Source: Nocardioides sambongensis
GTDB lineage: Bacteria; Actinomycetota; Actinomycetes; Propionibacteriales; Nocardioidaceae
Length of the DNA: 64,000 nt
Direction of reading: 5' to 3'
Assembly: GCF_006494815.1 (NCBI RefSeq)
Contig: NZ_CP041091.1
Coordinates: 372,001 to 436,000 of the forward strand
Below, in pieces: positions 9,660 through 18,087 of this stretch. The position numbers and the translations under genes were made by a program. Each line of letters begins with the position of its first letter. Position 1 is the first letter of the stretch. Below the pieces are notes generated by a model that saw only the letters and a list, made by a program, of their open reading frames with translations, ran no database searches and was not told the DNA's origin.

Positions 9660-10013
9660 GTGAGTCTCGCCCGGCGCTGTTCCCGCACTGCCTGCGCGCG
9701 CTCCGCGGTGGCCACGCTGACCTACGTCTACGCCGACCAGACCGCGGTGCTCGGGCCGCTCTCGACGTACGCGGAGCCCCACGCCTACGACCTCTGCGCG
9801 TTCCACTCCGAGCGGCTCTCCGCGCCGCGCGGCTGGGAGGTCGTCCGGCTCGCCCTGGGCAGCCAGCAGAGCGGCCCCAGCGAGGACGACCTGCTGGCCC
9901 TGGCCGACGCCGTCCGGGAGGCCGGACGGCCGGCGCCGCTGGTCGAGCCGCCCCGGGAGACGGGCCGCGAGGTGGCCCGCCGCGGGCACCTGCGGATGCT
10001 CACCACCGACTGA
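9660..10013 (+). CDS. DUF3499 protein
   Basis: 117-residue protein of the actinobacterial DUF3499 family (Rv3258c-like), function unknown. It has a Cys-rich start, SLARRCSRTACARSAVATLTY, and later YDLCAFHSERLSAPRGWEV. The spacing of C, C and C..H looks like a small zinc-binding site. The C-terminus is basic. The GTG at 9660 has no Shine-Dalgarno but a -10 box 7 bases upstream. It precedes phosphomannomutase by 50 bases, as in mycobacteria. Confidence 0.85.
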   Translation: MSLARRCSRTACARSAVATLTYVYADQTAVLGPLSTYAEPHAYDLCAFHSERLSAPRGWEVVRLALGSQQSGPSEDDLLALADAVREAGRPAPLVEPPRETGREVARRGHLRMLTTD

Positions 10014-10049
10014 GTCCGACCATCGGTCGGGTGCCCGCCGCCCGTGCAC

Positions 10050-10055
10050 TAGGGT
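10050..10055 (+). promoter_or_regulatory. -10 box TAGGGT, leaderless
   Basis: TAGGGT, 7 bases before ATG 10063, the same geometry as at manC. No Shine-Dalgarno. Confidence 0.6.
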
Positions 10056-10062
10056 CCGGTCC

Positions 10063-11439
10063 ATGGCCTCCGCGACCACGTCCGTCGACAACCTCGCCGC
10101 CGTGTTCAAGGCGTACGACGTCCGCGGCACCGTCCCCGACCAGCTGGACGAGGAGCTGGCCCGCGCCGCCGGCACCGCCTACGTGGAGGTGCTCGGGGCG
10201 AGCGCGGTGGTGGTGGGCTACGACATGCGCCCCAGCTCGCCCGGCCTGGCCGGCGCGTTCGCCGAGGGCGCCACCGCGGCCGGCGCCGACGTCACGATGA
10301 TCGGCCTGGCCTCCACCGACCAGCTCTACTTCGCCTCGGGCCACCTCGAGCTGCCCGGTGCGATGTTCACCGCCAGCCACAACCCGGCGCAGTACAACGG
10401 CATCAAGATGTGTCGTGCCCTCGCCCAGCCGGTCGGCCAGGAGTCGGGACTCGCCGAGATCCGGGACCGGATCGCCACCGGTGCGCCCGCGTCCGGCTCG
10501 CGCACCGGGTCGGTCAGCCAGCACGACGTGCTGCAGGCCTACGCCGCGCACCTGCTCAGCCTGGCCCCGGTCGCCGGCCGGCCGCTCAAGGTCGTCGTCG
10601 ACGCCGGCAACGGGATGGCCGGCCACACCGCGCCGGCCGTCTTCGACCGGCTCGCGGACCAGATCGAGCTGGTGCCGATGTACTTCGAGCTCGACGGCAC
10701 CTTCCCGAACCACGAGGCGAACCCGATCGAGGCCGAGAACCTGCGCGACCTGCAGCAGCGGGTCGTCGCCGAGGGCGCCGACATCGGTCTGGCCTTCGAC
10801 GGCGACGCCGACCGCTGCTTCCTGGTCGACGAGCGCGGTCACGCCGTGTCGCCGTCCACCCTGACCGCGCTGATCGCCGACCGCGAGCTGGCCAAGGAGC
10901 CGGGCGCGACGGTGATCCACAACCTGATCACCTCCCGGGCGGTGCCCGAGATCGTGGCCGAGCGGGGCGGCACGCCGGTCCGCACCCGCGTGGGCCACTC
11001 CTACATCAAGGCCACGATGGCCGAGACCGATGCGGTCTTCGGCGGTGAGCACAGCGGCCACTTCTACTTCCGCGACTTCTGGCGTGCCGACTCCGGCATG
11101 CTCGCCGCGCTGCACGCCCTGGCCGCCCTGGCCGGCAGCGACCAGCCGCTCTCGGCCCTGCTGGCCGGCTACGAGCGCTACCCGCTCAGCGGCGAGATCA
11201 ACTCCACCGTCGCCGACCAGGCCGCCGTGCTCGCCGCCCTCGAGGAGCAGTACGGCGACACCGAGGGCGTCAGCCTCGACCACCTGGACGGGCTCAGCGT
11301 GAGCCACGCCGACTGGGCGTTCAACGTCCGGGCCTCCAACACCGAACCCCTACTCCGCCTCAACGTCGAGGGGAAGGACGAGACCACCATGGCCGAGATC
11401 CGCGACGAGGTCCTCTCCGTGATCCGGAGCGACCGATGA
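10063..11439 (+). CDS. manB: Phosphomannomutase / phosphoglucomutase
   Basis: Interconverts mannose-6-phosphate and mannose-1-phosphate, the substrate for GDP-mannose synthesis. It has 458 residues with the complete alpha-D-phosphohexomutase signature. TASHNP near residue 103 contains the phosphoserine, DGDADRC near 247 is the metal loop, GEHSGHFYF near 330 contacts sugar, and RASNTEP near 423 binds phosphate. It heads an apparent operon with Trm112-like, SIS and formylglycine-generating genes, and its stop overlaps the next ATG (ATGA). Equivalent to Rv3257c (pmmA/manB) by position. Confidence 0.95.
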   Translation: MASATTSVDNLAAVFKAYDVRGTVPDQLDEELARAAGTAYVEVLGASAVVVGYDMRPSSPGLAGAFAEGATAAGADVTMIGLASTDQLYFASGHLELPGAMFTASHNPAQYNGIKMCRALAQPVGQESGLAEIRDRIATGAPASGSRTGSVSQHDVLQAYAAHLLSLAPVAGRPLKVVVDAGNGMAGHTAPAVFDRLADQIELVPMYFELDGTFPNHEANPIEAENLRDLQQRVVAEGADIGLAFDGDADRCFLVDERGHAVSPSTLTALIADRELAKEPGATVIHNLITSRAVPEIVAERGGTPVRTRVGHSYIKATMAETDAVFGGEHSGHFYFRDFWRADSGMLAALHALAALAGSDQPLSALLAGYERYPLSGEINSTVADQAAVLAALEEQYGDTEGVSLDHLDGLSVSHADWAFNVRASNTEPLLRLNVEGKDETTMAEIRDEVLSVIRSDR

Positions 11440-11618
11440 GCGCCGCCATCGACCCCGAGCTGCTCGCGATCATCGTCTGCCCGGCCTGCCGTGCCGACCT
11501 GGCCGTGACCGCCGCCGGCGAGGAGACCGAGCTGGTCTGCACCGGCTGCGGGCTCGCCTACCCGGTCCGCGACGGGATCCCGGTGCTGCTGGTCGACGAG
11601 GCCCGCAAGCCCGCCTGA
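11436..11618 (+). CDS. Trm112-family zinc-ribbon protein
   Basis: 60 residues with CPAC near residue 15 and CTGC near 36, the two knuckles of a Trm112 zinc ribbon, followed by LAYPVRDGIPVLL, the usual family C-terminus. Eukaryotic Trm112 activates methyltransferases; the role of the short bacterial forms is not established. The ATG overlaps the manB stop. Confidence 0.9.
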   Translation: MSAAIDPELLAIIVCPACRADLAVTAAGEETELVCTGCGLAYPVRDGIPVLLVDEARKPA

Positions 11619-11652
11619 GGACCCTCCCCGCGGCACGGAAGGAACGGTTGCG

Positions 11653-12687
11653 ATGACCTGGTTCGACGAGTCCCGGCTCGACGACGAGTCGGCCCTCGGC
11701 GCCGCGGACCTGCGGCTGCGCACCCTGGCCGAGTCCGGCTCCCGGGTACGACGCGAGGTCGGCGCCGCCACCGAGGCGATCGCGGAGGCGGTGGCCCGTG
11801 CCAGCGACTCCCGGCCGCGGGCGGTGATCGCGGCCGGCCCGGACTCGCGGCTGCTCCGTGCCGTGCTGGAGCCGGTGTGCCCGGTGCCGTTCGTGGCGTG
11901 GCCCAACCCGGGGCTGCCCGGCTGGGCCGGCAGCCTCGACCTGGTCGTCGTACTGGCTCCGGAGGGCGGGGACGAGGGCGCCTCCTCGGCGGTCGCCGAG
12001 GCGGCCCGGCGCGGGTGCCAGCTGGTGGTGGCCACGCCGGCGTCCTCCCGGGTCGCCGAGCACGCCGGGTCCCGGTGGACCACCATCCTGCCGACCCAGA
12101 CCGGCGACCAGCTGGCCACGGCGGTGGCGATGCTCTCCTTCCTGCACCAGGTCGCCCTCGGCCCGGTGGCCAGCCCGGACGCGGTGGCGGAGGCGCTGGA
12201 CGAGGTGGCGATGTCCTGCGCGCCGCGCCGCGACATCTCGATCAATCCCGGCAAGATGTTGGCGATCGCGCTGGCCGACGCCGACCCGCTGGTGTGGGGC
12301 GGCTCGGTGCTGGCGGCCCGGGCGGCGCGCCGGGTGGCCGAGTCCATCCGCCGCTCCTCGGGGCGGGCGGCGCTGGCCGGGGATGCGGAGCACCTGCTGC
12401 CGGTGATCGAGGCGGCCCGGGCACACGACCTCTTCGACGACCCGTTCGCCGACGTGGGCGACTCCGACGGCAAGCGGCGTCCGGCGCTCCTCGTGCTCGA
12501 CGACGGTGCCGAGGACCCGATGGCCCAGGCCCAGCGCACGCGGCTGGAGTCGGCCGCGGCGGAGCGGCAGGTGCGGGTGGAGACGGTGACCGCCGAGGCC
12601 GACGGCGACGTCGCCCGCTATGCGTCGCTGCTGCTGCAGGGCACCTACGCGGCGGAGTACCTGCGTCTGGGGCTGGTGGCGGGGTGA
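11653..12687 (+). CDS. SIS-domain sugar isomerase-like protein
   Basis: 344 residues related to the bifunctional phosphoglucose/phosphomannose isomerase family and positioned like Rv3256c. The first half carries the sugar-phosphate-binding fold with AAGPDSRLLRAVLE and LDLVVVLAPEGGDEG; the second half has INPGKMLAIALADADPLVWGG. The normal SIS Ser/Thr-rich phosphate loop is poorly conserved, so whether it isomerises mannose-6-phosphate is open. A GGAAGGAAC Shine-Dalgarno lies 9 bases before ATG 11653. No manA-type isomerase follows, as it would in mycobacteria, so this gene may be the local supplier of mannose-6-phosphate. That is inference. Confidence 0.8.
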   Translation: MTWFDESRLDDESALGAADLRLRTLAESGSRVRREVGAATEAIAEAVARASDSRPRAVIAAGPDSRLLRAVLEPVCPVPFVAWPNPGLPGWAGSLDLVVVLAPEGGDEGASSAVAEAARRGCQLVVATPASSRVAEHAGSRWTTILPTQTGDQLATAVAMLSFLHQVALGPVASPDAVAEALDEVAMSCAPRRDISINPGKMLAIALADADPLVWGGSVLAARAARRVAESIRRSSGRAALAGDAEHLLPVIEAARAHDLFDDPFADVGDSDGKRRPALLVLDDGAEDPMAQAQRTRLESAAAERQVRVETVTAEADGDVARYASLLLQGTYAAEYLRLGLVAG

Positions 12688-13663
12688 GCGCCTGCTGCGG
12701 CCCCGGCCGCGACGCCGCGGAGGGCCCCGGGACTCCCGACGACCCGGCGGTGCTGCCGGTCCCGGGGGTGCCGGTTCGATCCGCCGGGCCGCACCCGACC
12801 CCCGAGCTGGTGCCGATCCCCCCGCAGCGCTTCACCATGGGCACCGACGACCCGCGCGGTTACCAGGCCGACGGCGAGGGGCCGGCCCACCCGGTCGAGC
12901 TGGACGGCTTCGAGCTGGCGGTGCACACGGTCACGAACGCACAGTTCGCGGCGTTCGTCGCGGCCACCGGCCACGTGACCACGGCCGAGCAGTTCGGCAA
13001 CTCGTTCGTCTTCGCCGGGCTGCTGCCCGACGACGCGCCGCCCACCCAGGCGGTCGCCGCGGCGCCGTGGTGGCGGCTCGTCGAGGGGGCCTCGTGGCGT
13101 GCGCCGGAGGGGCCCTGGAGCGACGTCGAGGCACGCCCGGACCATCCGGTGGTCCAGGTCAGCTGGCTGGACGCCCAGGCCTACTGCGCCTGGAGCGGCA
13201 CTCGGCTGCCGACGGAGGCGGAGTGGGAGTGCGCCGCCCGCGGGGGCCTGGCCGAGCAGCACTACCCGTGGGGTGCCGAGCGGGAGCCGGGGGCGAGCAC
13301 CGGATGAACGTCTTCCAGGGCACGTTCCCGGGCCGGGACACCGGTGACGACGGGTTCGTCGGCACCTGCCCGGTGGGCAGCTACCGGCCGAACGGCTACG
13401 GCCTCCACGAGATGACCGGCAACGTGTGGGAGTGGTGCGCGGACTGGTTCCACCCCGGCTACTACCGGGCCTCGCCGGTCAGCGCGCCCGGCGGGCCGGG
13501 CACAGGCCAGGCCCGGGTGATGCGGGGCGGGTCCTACCTCTGCCACGACAGCTACTGCTGGCGCTACCGGGTGGACGCCCGCAGCTCCAACACCCCCGAC
13601 AGCACCACCGGCAACCTCGGCTTCCGGGTCGCCCGCGACGCCGCGCCCACCACGGCTTCCTGA
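12684..13663 (+). CDS. Formylglycine-generating enzyme (frameshift)
   Basis: Oxidises the active-site cysteine of type I sulfatases to formylglycine. The protein has the C-type-lectin-like FGE-sulfatase fold: ELVPIPPQRFTMGTDDPRG, HPVELDGFELAVHTVTN, VSWLDAQAYCAWSGTRLPTE, GNVWEWCADW. Near the C-terminus the segment GGSYLCHDSYCWRYR places two cysteines five residues apart (about 287 and 292), matching the catalytic pair of human FGE. It is therefore a true FGE and not just a fold relative. The frame breaks in the G run 13289-13293; one added G gives PGGEHRMNVFQG and a 326-residue protein. GTG 12684 overlaps the SIS stop (GTGA). No sulfatase gene lies in the window. Confidence 0.88.
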
Positions 13664-13698
13664 AAGGCGCTCTCAGGAACGACCGGTAGACCGGAGTG

Positions 13699-14841
13699 AT
13701 GCCCGGAGAGCGAACCGAGAGGCGGCCGGCGTCGACGCCGACCACGCCGCGCGACCCCTGGTGGGACAACGCGAAGATGGCCCTGGTCACCCTGGTGGTG
13801 ATCGGGCACGCGTGGACCCTGCTGCCCGTGCGACCCGAGGTCGAGGGCCACCTCTACGACTTCCTCTACCTCTGGCACATGCCGGCCTTCGTCTTCGTCA
13901 CCGGCTATCTCTCCCGCGGGTTCGGCTACAGCGGAGAGCGGATGTGGCAGCTGGTCCGCACCGTCGCGGTCCCGTACGTGATCTTCGAGTGCCTGATGGC
14001 GCTGTTCCGGGTCTACGTCGGCGGCGAGCAGCTCGAGGATCTCTTCGCCGACCCGCACTGGCCGTTGTGGTACCTCGCGGCCCTCTTCTTCTGGCGGCTG
14101 CTCACCCCGGTGTTCCGCCCGATGACCGGCGGCCTGGTCGTCGCGGTCGCGATCAGCCTCGCCGCGGGGCTGTGGGCGGGGGACACCCTCGACATGGCGC
14201 GGGTGCTGGGCATGCTGCCGTTCTTCGTCCTCGGCCTGAAGGCGACGCCGGCACGGTTGGAGTGGCTGCGCGGCCGGGTCCCGGCGATGGCCGCGGTCGC
14301 GGTGTTCGTGGGCTTCTGGTTCTTCACCGCGAACCTGGACCGGTGGGCGGCGACCGAGTGGCTCTACTACCGCGCCCAGTACGGCGAGCTCGACGTCACC
14401 ACGTCCGAGGCGCTGCTGACCCGCGCGACCCTGCTGGGGCTCGGCATGCTCGGCGGGTTCGCGTTCCTGGCGCTGGTGCCGCGTCGTACCGGGTGGTTCA
14501 CGCAGATGGGTCGCTGGACCCTGATCGTCTACCTTTTCCACGGCTTCGTGGTGAAGGGCCTGCTCTACGCGGGCTTCCCGACCTGGGCGGCCGAGCACGA
14601 GAACCTGGCCCTGGCGCTGACCACGCTCGGGGCGGCCGGCCTCGCCCTGCTGCTGGCGTGGACGCCGCTCGCGCGCCGCCTGCAGCACCTGGTGGACCCG
14701 CTGGGCACCGCCGAGGAGCGGGTACGCCACGCGGTGCGTCTGCACCGCACCACCGCGCGCGGGGAGCTCGCCGACGTCGCGCCGGCGGCGGAGCCGGAGC
14801 GGGACGGGGAGGCTCGGGCCGAGGCGGTCTCCGCCCGGTAA
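13699..14841 (+). CDS. Acyltransferase family 3 integral membrane protein
   Basis: 380 residues with about ten membrane segments and the fold of fucose/glucan O-acetyltransferases. WWDNAKMALVTLVVIGHAW holds the catalytic histidine typical of the family, and FLYLWHMPAFVFVTGYLSRGF follows. It probably O-acylates a cell-envelope sugar; the acceptor is unknown. The tail (residues 340-380) is basic then acidic and cytoplasmic. ATG 13699 is preceded by an overlapping in-frame GTG at 13696. It comes 32 bases after the FGE stop and could be co-transcribed. Confidence 0.85.
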   Translation: MPGERTERRPASTPTTPRDPWWDNAKMALVTLVVIGHAWTLLPVRPEVEGHLYDFLYLWHMPAFVFVTGYLSRGFGYSGERMWQLVRTVAVPYVIFECLMALFRVYVGGEQLEDLFADPHWPLWYLAALFFWRLLTPVFRPMTGGLVVAVAISLAAGLWAGDTLDMARVLGMLPFFVLGLKATPARLEWLRGRVPAMAAVAVFVGFWFFTANLDRWAATEWLYYRAQYGELDVTTSEALLTRATLLGLGMLGGFAFLALVPRRTGWFTQMGRWTLIVYLFHGFVVKGLLYAGFPTWAAEHENLALALTTLGAAGLALLLAWTPLARRLQHLVDPLGTAEERVRHAVRLHRTTARGELADVAPAAEPERDGEARAEAVSAR

Positions 14842-14844
14842 CCT
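14839..14844 (+). promoter_or_regulatory. -10 box TAACCT
   Basis: TAACCT overlaps the stop of the acyltransferase gene and lies 6 bases before ATG 14851, the start of a 24-codon frame that overlaps the DUF808 start. Confidence 0.45.
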
Positions 14845-14850
14845 TCGCGC

Positions 14851-14925
14851 ATGGCCACCCCACCGCGTTCTGCGCTCGCCCCGCTGCGGTCCTTCCGCGC
14901 GCCACGCGTCGGGGGCGCCCGATGA
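14851..14925 (+). CDS. Possible 24-residue leader peptide
   Basis: ATG 14851 opens a 24-codon frame starting MATPPRSALAPLRS, in a different frame from the DUF808 gene. It ends in TGA 14923-14925, which overlaps the DUF808 ATG at 14922 (ATGA). A TAACCT box stands 6 bases before the ATG, as at leaderless genes nearby. If it is real, DUF808 translation would be coupled to it. No known attenuator codons stand out (four Arg, four Ala, four Pro). A chance frame cannot be excluded. Confidence 0.4.
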   Translation: MATPPRSALAPLRSFRAPRVGGAR

Positions 14926-15920
14926 GCGCTGGTCTCTTCGGGCTGCTGGACGACGTCGCCGCGATCGCCAAGCTGGCCGCGGCCTCCGTCGACGACGTCG
15001 GCGCGGCGGCCGGCCGGGCGTCGGCGAAGGCGGCGGGCGTCGTCATCGACGACACCGCGGTGACCCCGCAGTACGTCCAGGGCGTCGCCGCCGAGCGGGA
15101 GCTGCCGATCATCAAGCAGATCGCCATCGGGTCGGTCCGCAACAAGCTGCTGATCATCCTCCCGGTCGCGCTGCTGCTCAACGCACTGCTGCCCGACGCG
15201 CTCCCGATCATCCTGATGGCCGGCGGCACCTACCTCGCCTTCGAGGGCGCGGAGAAGATCTGGGCGAAGGTCTCCGGGCACGGCCACGGCGACGAGCCCG
15301 CCGTGGAACGGGGGCCCGAGGCGGAGAAGTCGATGATCTCCGGTGCCGTTCGCACCGACCTGATCCTCTCCGCCGAGATCATGGTGATCGCGCTGAACAC
15401 CGTCGCCGACGAGTCCTTCTGGGCCCAGCTGGCGATCATGGTCGTGGTCGCGCTGGTGATCACCGCCGTGGTCTATGGCGTGGTCGCCCTGATCGTGAAG
15501 ATGGACGACGCCGGGCTGGCGCTGGCGCAGCGCGACTCCCCGCTCTCCCAGCGGGTCGGCCGCGGCATGGTCGCCGGCATGCCGAAGCTGCTCGCCGCGA
15601 TCACCGTGATCGGCACCGTGGCGATGCTCTGGGTGGGCGGTCACATCCTGCTGGTCAACCTCGACGAGGTCGGCTGGTGGACGGCGCCGTACGAGGCGGT
15701 GCACCACCTCTCCGAGCAGGTCCACGACGCGGTCCACGTGGCGGTGCTGGGGCCGGCCCTCGCCTGGACGGTGGAGACGGCCGCCTCGGCCCTGGTCGGC
15801 CTGCTGGTCGGCGCCGTGGTGGCCACCGTGGTGCACTTCGTGCCCAAGCGCGGCGGGCACGGCTCCGGTGACCAGCAGGACGCGGCGGCCGACGCCCCGG
15901 GCGCGCCGCAGGGCTCCTGA
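14922..15920 (+). CDS. DUF808 (YedI-like) membrane protein
   Basis: 332-residue inner-membrane protein of the DUF808 family, function unknown. It starts with SAGLFGLLDDVAAIAKLAA, the family signature, then PIIKQIAIGSVRNKLLIILP. At least six hydrophobic segments follow, with the conserved EKSMISGAVRTDLILSAEI between them. The C-terminus is polar and charged. The start at 14922 is fixed by the family N-terminus. No Shine-Dalgarno is seen; coupling to the overlapping small frame upstream is a possible explanation. Confidence 0.88.
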   Translation: MSAGLFGLLDDVAAIAKLAAASVDDVGAAAGRASAKAAGVVIDDTAVTPQYVQGVAAERELPIIKQIAIGSVRNKLLIILPVALLLNALLPDALPIILMAGGTYLAFEGAEKIWAKVSGHGHGDEPAVERGPEAEKSMISGAVRTDLILSAEIMVIALNTVADESFWAQLAIMVVVALVITAVVYGVVALIVKMDDAGLALAQRDSPLSQRVGRGMVAGMPKLLAAITVIGTVAMLWVGGHILLVNLDEVGWWTAPYEAVHHLSEQVHDAVHVAVLGPALAWTVETAASALVGLLVGAVVATVVHFVPKRGGHGSGDQQDAAADAPGAPQGS

Positions 15921-15931
15921 GCGACGCCCCG

Positions 15932-15937
15932 GCTACA
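15932..15937 (+). promoter_or_regulatory. -10 box TACAGT
   Basis: TACAGT about 75 bases before the cytidylyltransferase GTG at 16012, which has its own GGAGGAG Shine-Dalgarno, so this gene would have a normal leader. Confidence 0.4.
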
Positions 15938-16011
15938 GTGGCCGACCGGCGCAGCGGCGCCGGCGTGAGCGGACAGACCAGAGGCACCAGGTGGAACCGG
16001 AGGAGCAGCAG

Positions 16012-16503
16012 GTGAGCACGGGGGAGCGGGGCGCGTCCCGCACGGTCCTGACCTACGGCACCTTCGACCTTTTCCACATCGGTCACCTGCGGCTGATCGA
16101 GCGCCTCGCCAGGCTCGGCGACCGGCTCATCGTCGGGGTCTCCACCGACGAGTTCAACGCCGGCAAGGGCAAGCGCTCGGTGGTCTCCTACGAGGACCGG
16201 GCCGCGATCGTCGGCGCGATCCGGGGTGTCGACCTGGTGGTGCCCGAGGAGTCCTGGGAACAGAAGGCCGACGACATCCGCGAGTACGGCGTCGACCTGT
16301 TCGTGATGGGCGACGACTGGCGCGGCAAGTTCGACCACCTCGAGGAGCACTGCGAGGTGATGTACCTGCCTCGGACGGTCGGAGTCTCCAGCACCGAGAT
16401 CAAGCAGATGCTGACCGCGCTGGACCCGGTGCACCTCGACGAGCTGCAGAGCGCCGTCACCGTGCTCACCAAGCTGCTCACGCACTATCGCGACCTGAGC
16501 TGA
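16012..16503 (+). CDS. Glycerol-3-phosphate cytidylyltransferase-like protein
   Basis: 163-residue nucleotidyltransferase of the TagD/ethanolamine-phosphate class. TYGTFDLFHIGHLRLIERL contains the HxGH nucleotide-binding motif, and VGVSSTEIKQ near the C-terminus is the ISSTxI-type motif. It should make a CDP-alcohol such as CDP-glycerol for a teichoic-acid-like polymer or lipid. GTG 16012 follows GGAGGAG at about 10 bases, which I prefer to an in-frame GTG at 15991. Substrate assignment is by family only. It precedes ahcY on the same strand. Confidence 0.88.
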   Translation: MSTGERGASRTVLTYGTFDLFHIGHLRLIERLARLGDRLIVGVSTDEFNAGKGKRSVVSYEDRAAIVGAIRGVDLVVPEESWEQKADDIREYGVDLFVMGDDWRGKFDHLEEHCEVMYLPRTVGVSSTEIKQMLTALDPVHLDELQSAVTVLTKLLTHYRDLS

Positions 16504-16554
16504 TCCACCGCCGCTCGCCCGCCACCGGGATTGAGCGACGCCCCCGCCGCGCTT

Positions 16555-16594
16555 GTAGTGTGGGCCGGGTCATGCGCGGGAGATCCCGAAGGAG
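16555..16594 (+). promoter_or_regulatory. ahcY promoter and ribosome binding site
   Basis: TAGTGT at 16555-16560 is a -10 candidate that puts the start site near 16567. AAGGAG at 16589-16594 is a strong Shine-Dalgarno 5 bases before ATG 16600, and decides the start of ahcY. Confidence 0.5.
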
Positions 16595-16599
16595 CGCAG

Positions 16600-18086
16600 A
16601 TGCGCCGCAGGACACCGTTCACGAGTCTCGAGGACGACACATTCATGGACCACTCCATTGCTGACCTGAGCCTGGCCGAGTACGGCCGCAAGGAGCTCAC
16701 CCTCGCCGAGCACGAGATGCCCGGCCTGATGGCGCTGCGCGAGCGGTACGGCGACACCAAGCCGCTGACCGGCGCCCGGATCGCCGGCTCGCTGCACATG
16801 ACCATCCAGACCGGTGTGCTGATCGAGACGCTGGTCGCCCTCGGCGCCGACGTGCGCTGGGCCTCCTGCAACATCTTCTCCACCCAGGACCACGCGGCCG
16901 CCGCGATCGTGGTCGGCCGCGACGGCACCGTCGACGCCCCCGCCGGCACGCCGGTCTTCGCCTGGAAGGGCGAGACCCTGGCCGAGTACTGGGACCTGGC
17001 GGAGAAGGTCTTCGACTTCACCGACGAGGCCGGCAACCCGGTCGGCCCCAACATGCTGCTCGACGACGGCGGCGACATCACCCTGCTCGTGCACAAGGGT
17101 GTCGAGTTCGAGAAGGCCGGCGCGGTGCCCGGCCGGGACTCCACCGACAACGAGGAGTACAAGGAGGTGCTGCGCGTCCTGGCCCGCTCGCTGGACGACG
17201 ACCCGACGCGCTGGACCAACATCGCCAGCGGCATCAAGGGCGTCTCGGAGGAGACCACCACCGGTGTGCTGCGCCTCTACGACCGCTTCAAGGAGGGCTC
17301 GCTGCTCTTCCCGGCGATCAACGTCAACGACTCGGTCACCAAGTCCAAGTTCGACAACAAGTACGGCTGCCGGCACAGCCTGATCGACGGCATCAACCGC
17401 GCCACCGACGTGATGATCGGCGGCAAGGTCGCCGTCGTCTGCGGCTACGGCGACGTCGGCAAGGGCTGCGCGGAGTCGCTGCGGGCCAGGGCGCCCGGGT
17501 CATCGTCACCGAGATCGACCCGATCTGCGCGCTGCAGGCCGCGATGGACGGCTTCGAGGTCCGCCGCCTGGAGTCGGTCGTGGAGACCGCGGACATCTTC
17601 ATCACCACCACCGGCAACTTCGACATCATCCGGGTCGAGCACTTCGAGAAGATGAAGAACCAGGCCATCGTCGGCAACATCGGCCACTTCGACAACGAGA
17701 TCAACATGGCCGGGCTGGCCAAGATCCCCGGCATCGTCAAGGACGAGATCAAGCCCCAGGTCCACCAGTGGATCTTTGCCGATGGGAAGAAGGTCATCGT
17801 GCTCTCCGAGGGGCGCCTGCTGAACCTCGGCAACGCCACCGGCCATCCCTCGTTCGTGATGTCGAACTCCTTCACCAACCAGGTGCTGGCCCAGATCGAG
17901 CTCTTCACCAAGCCCGAGGAGTACCCGGTCGGCGTCTACGTGCTGCCCAAGCACCTCGACGAGGAGGTCGCCCGCCTCCACCTCGACGCGCTCGGCGTCG
18001 AGCTGACCACGCTGTCCCAGGAGCAGGCCGACTACCTCGGCGTCCCGGTCGAGGGTCCGTTCAAGTCCGACCACTACCGATACTGA
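16600..18086 (+). CDS. ahcY: S-adenosylhomocysteine hydrolase (frameshift)
   Basis: Splits S-adenosylhomocysteine into adenosine and homocysteine, pulling methylation reactions forward. The family is unmistakable: [46 protein letters not shown] (the NAD loop), [10 protein letters not shown], ending FKSDHYRY. The frame breaks in the G run 17483-17485; one more G gives [15 protein letters not shown]. The corrected protein is 495 residues from ATG 16600, the same as the mycobacterial enzyme. An internal ATG at 16645 is the alternative start, but the AAGGAG points to 16600. A tandem-repeated non-coding region follows. Confidence 0.95.
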
Positions 18087-18087
18087 G

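Noticed and set aside
16575..16650. Possible S-adenosylhomocysteine riboswitch before ahcY (GGAGCGC resembles its core)
   Set aside because: Only the GGAGCGC word matches. The partner GGCTCG strand and the pseudoknot are missing, and the AAGGAG is better explained as the ribosome binding site.
17483..17485. Programmed frameshifting as an explanation for the broken genes
   Set aside because: No slippery heptamer or downstream pseudoknot is shared, the affected genes are unrelated, and every event is a lost base in a G/C run.
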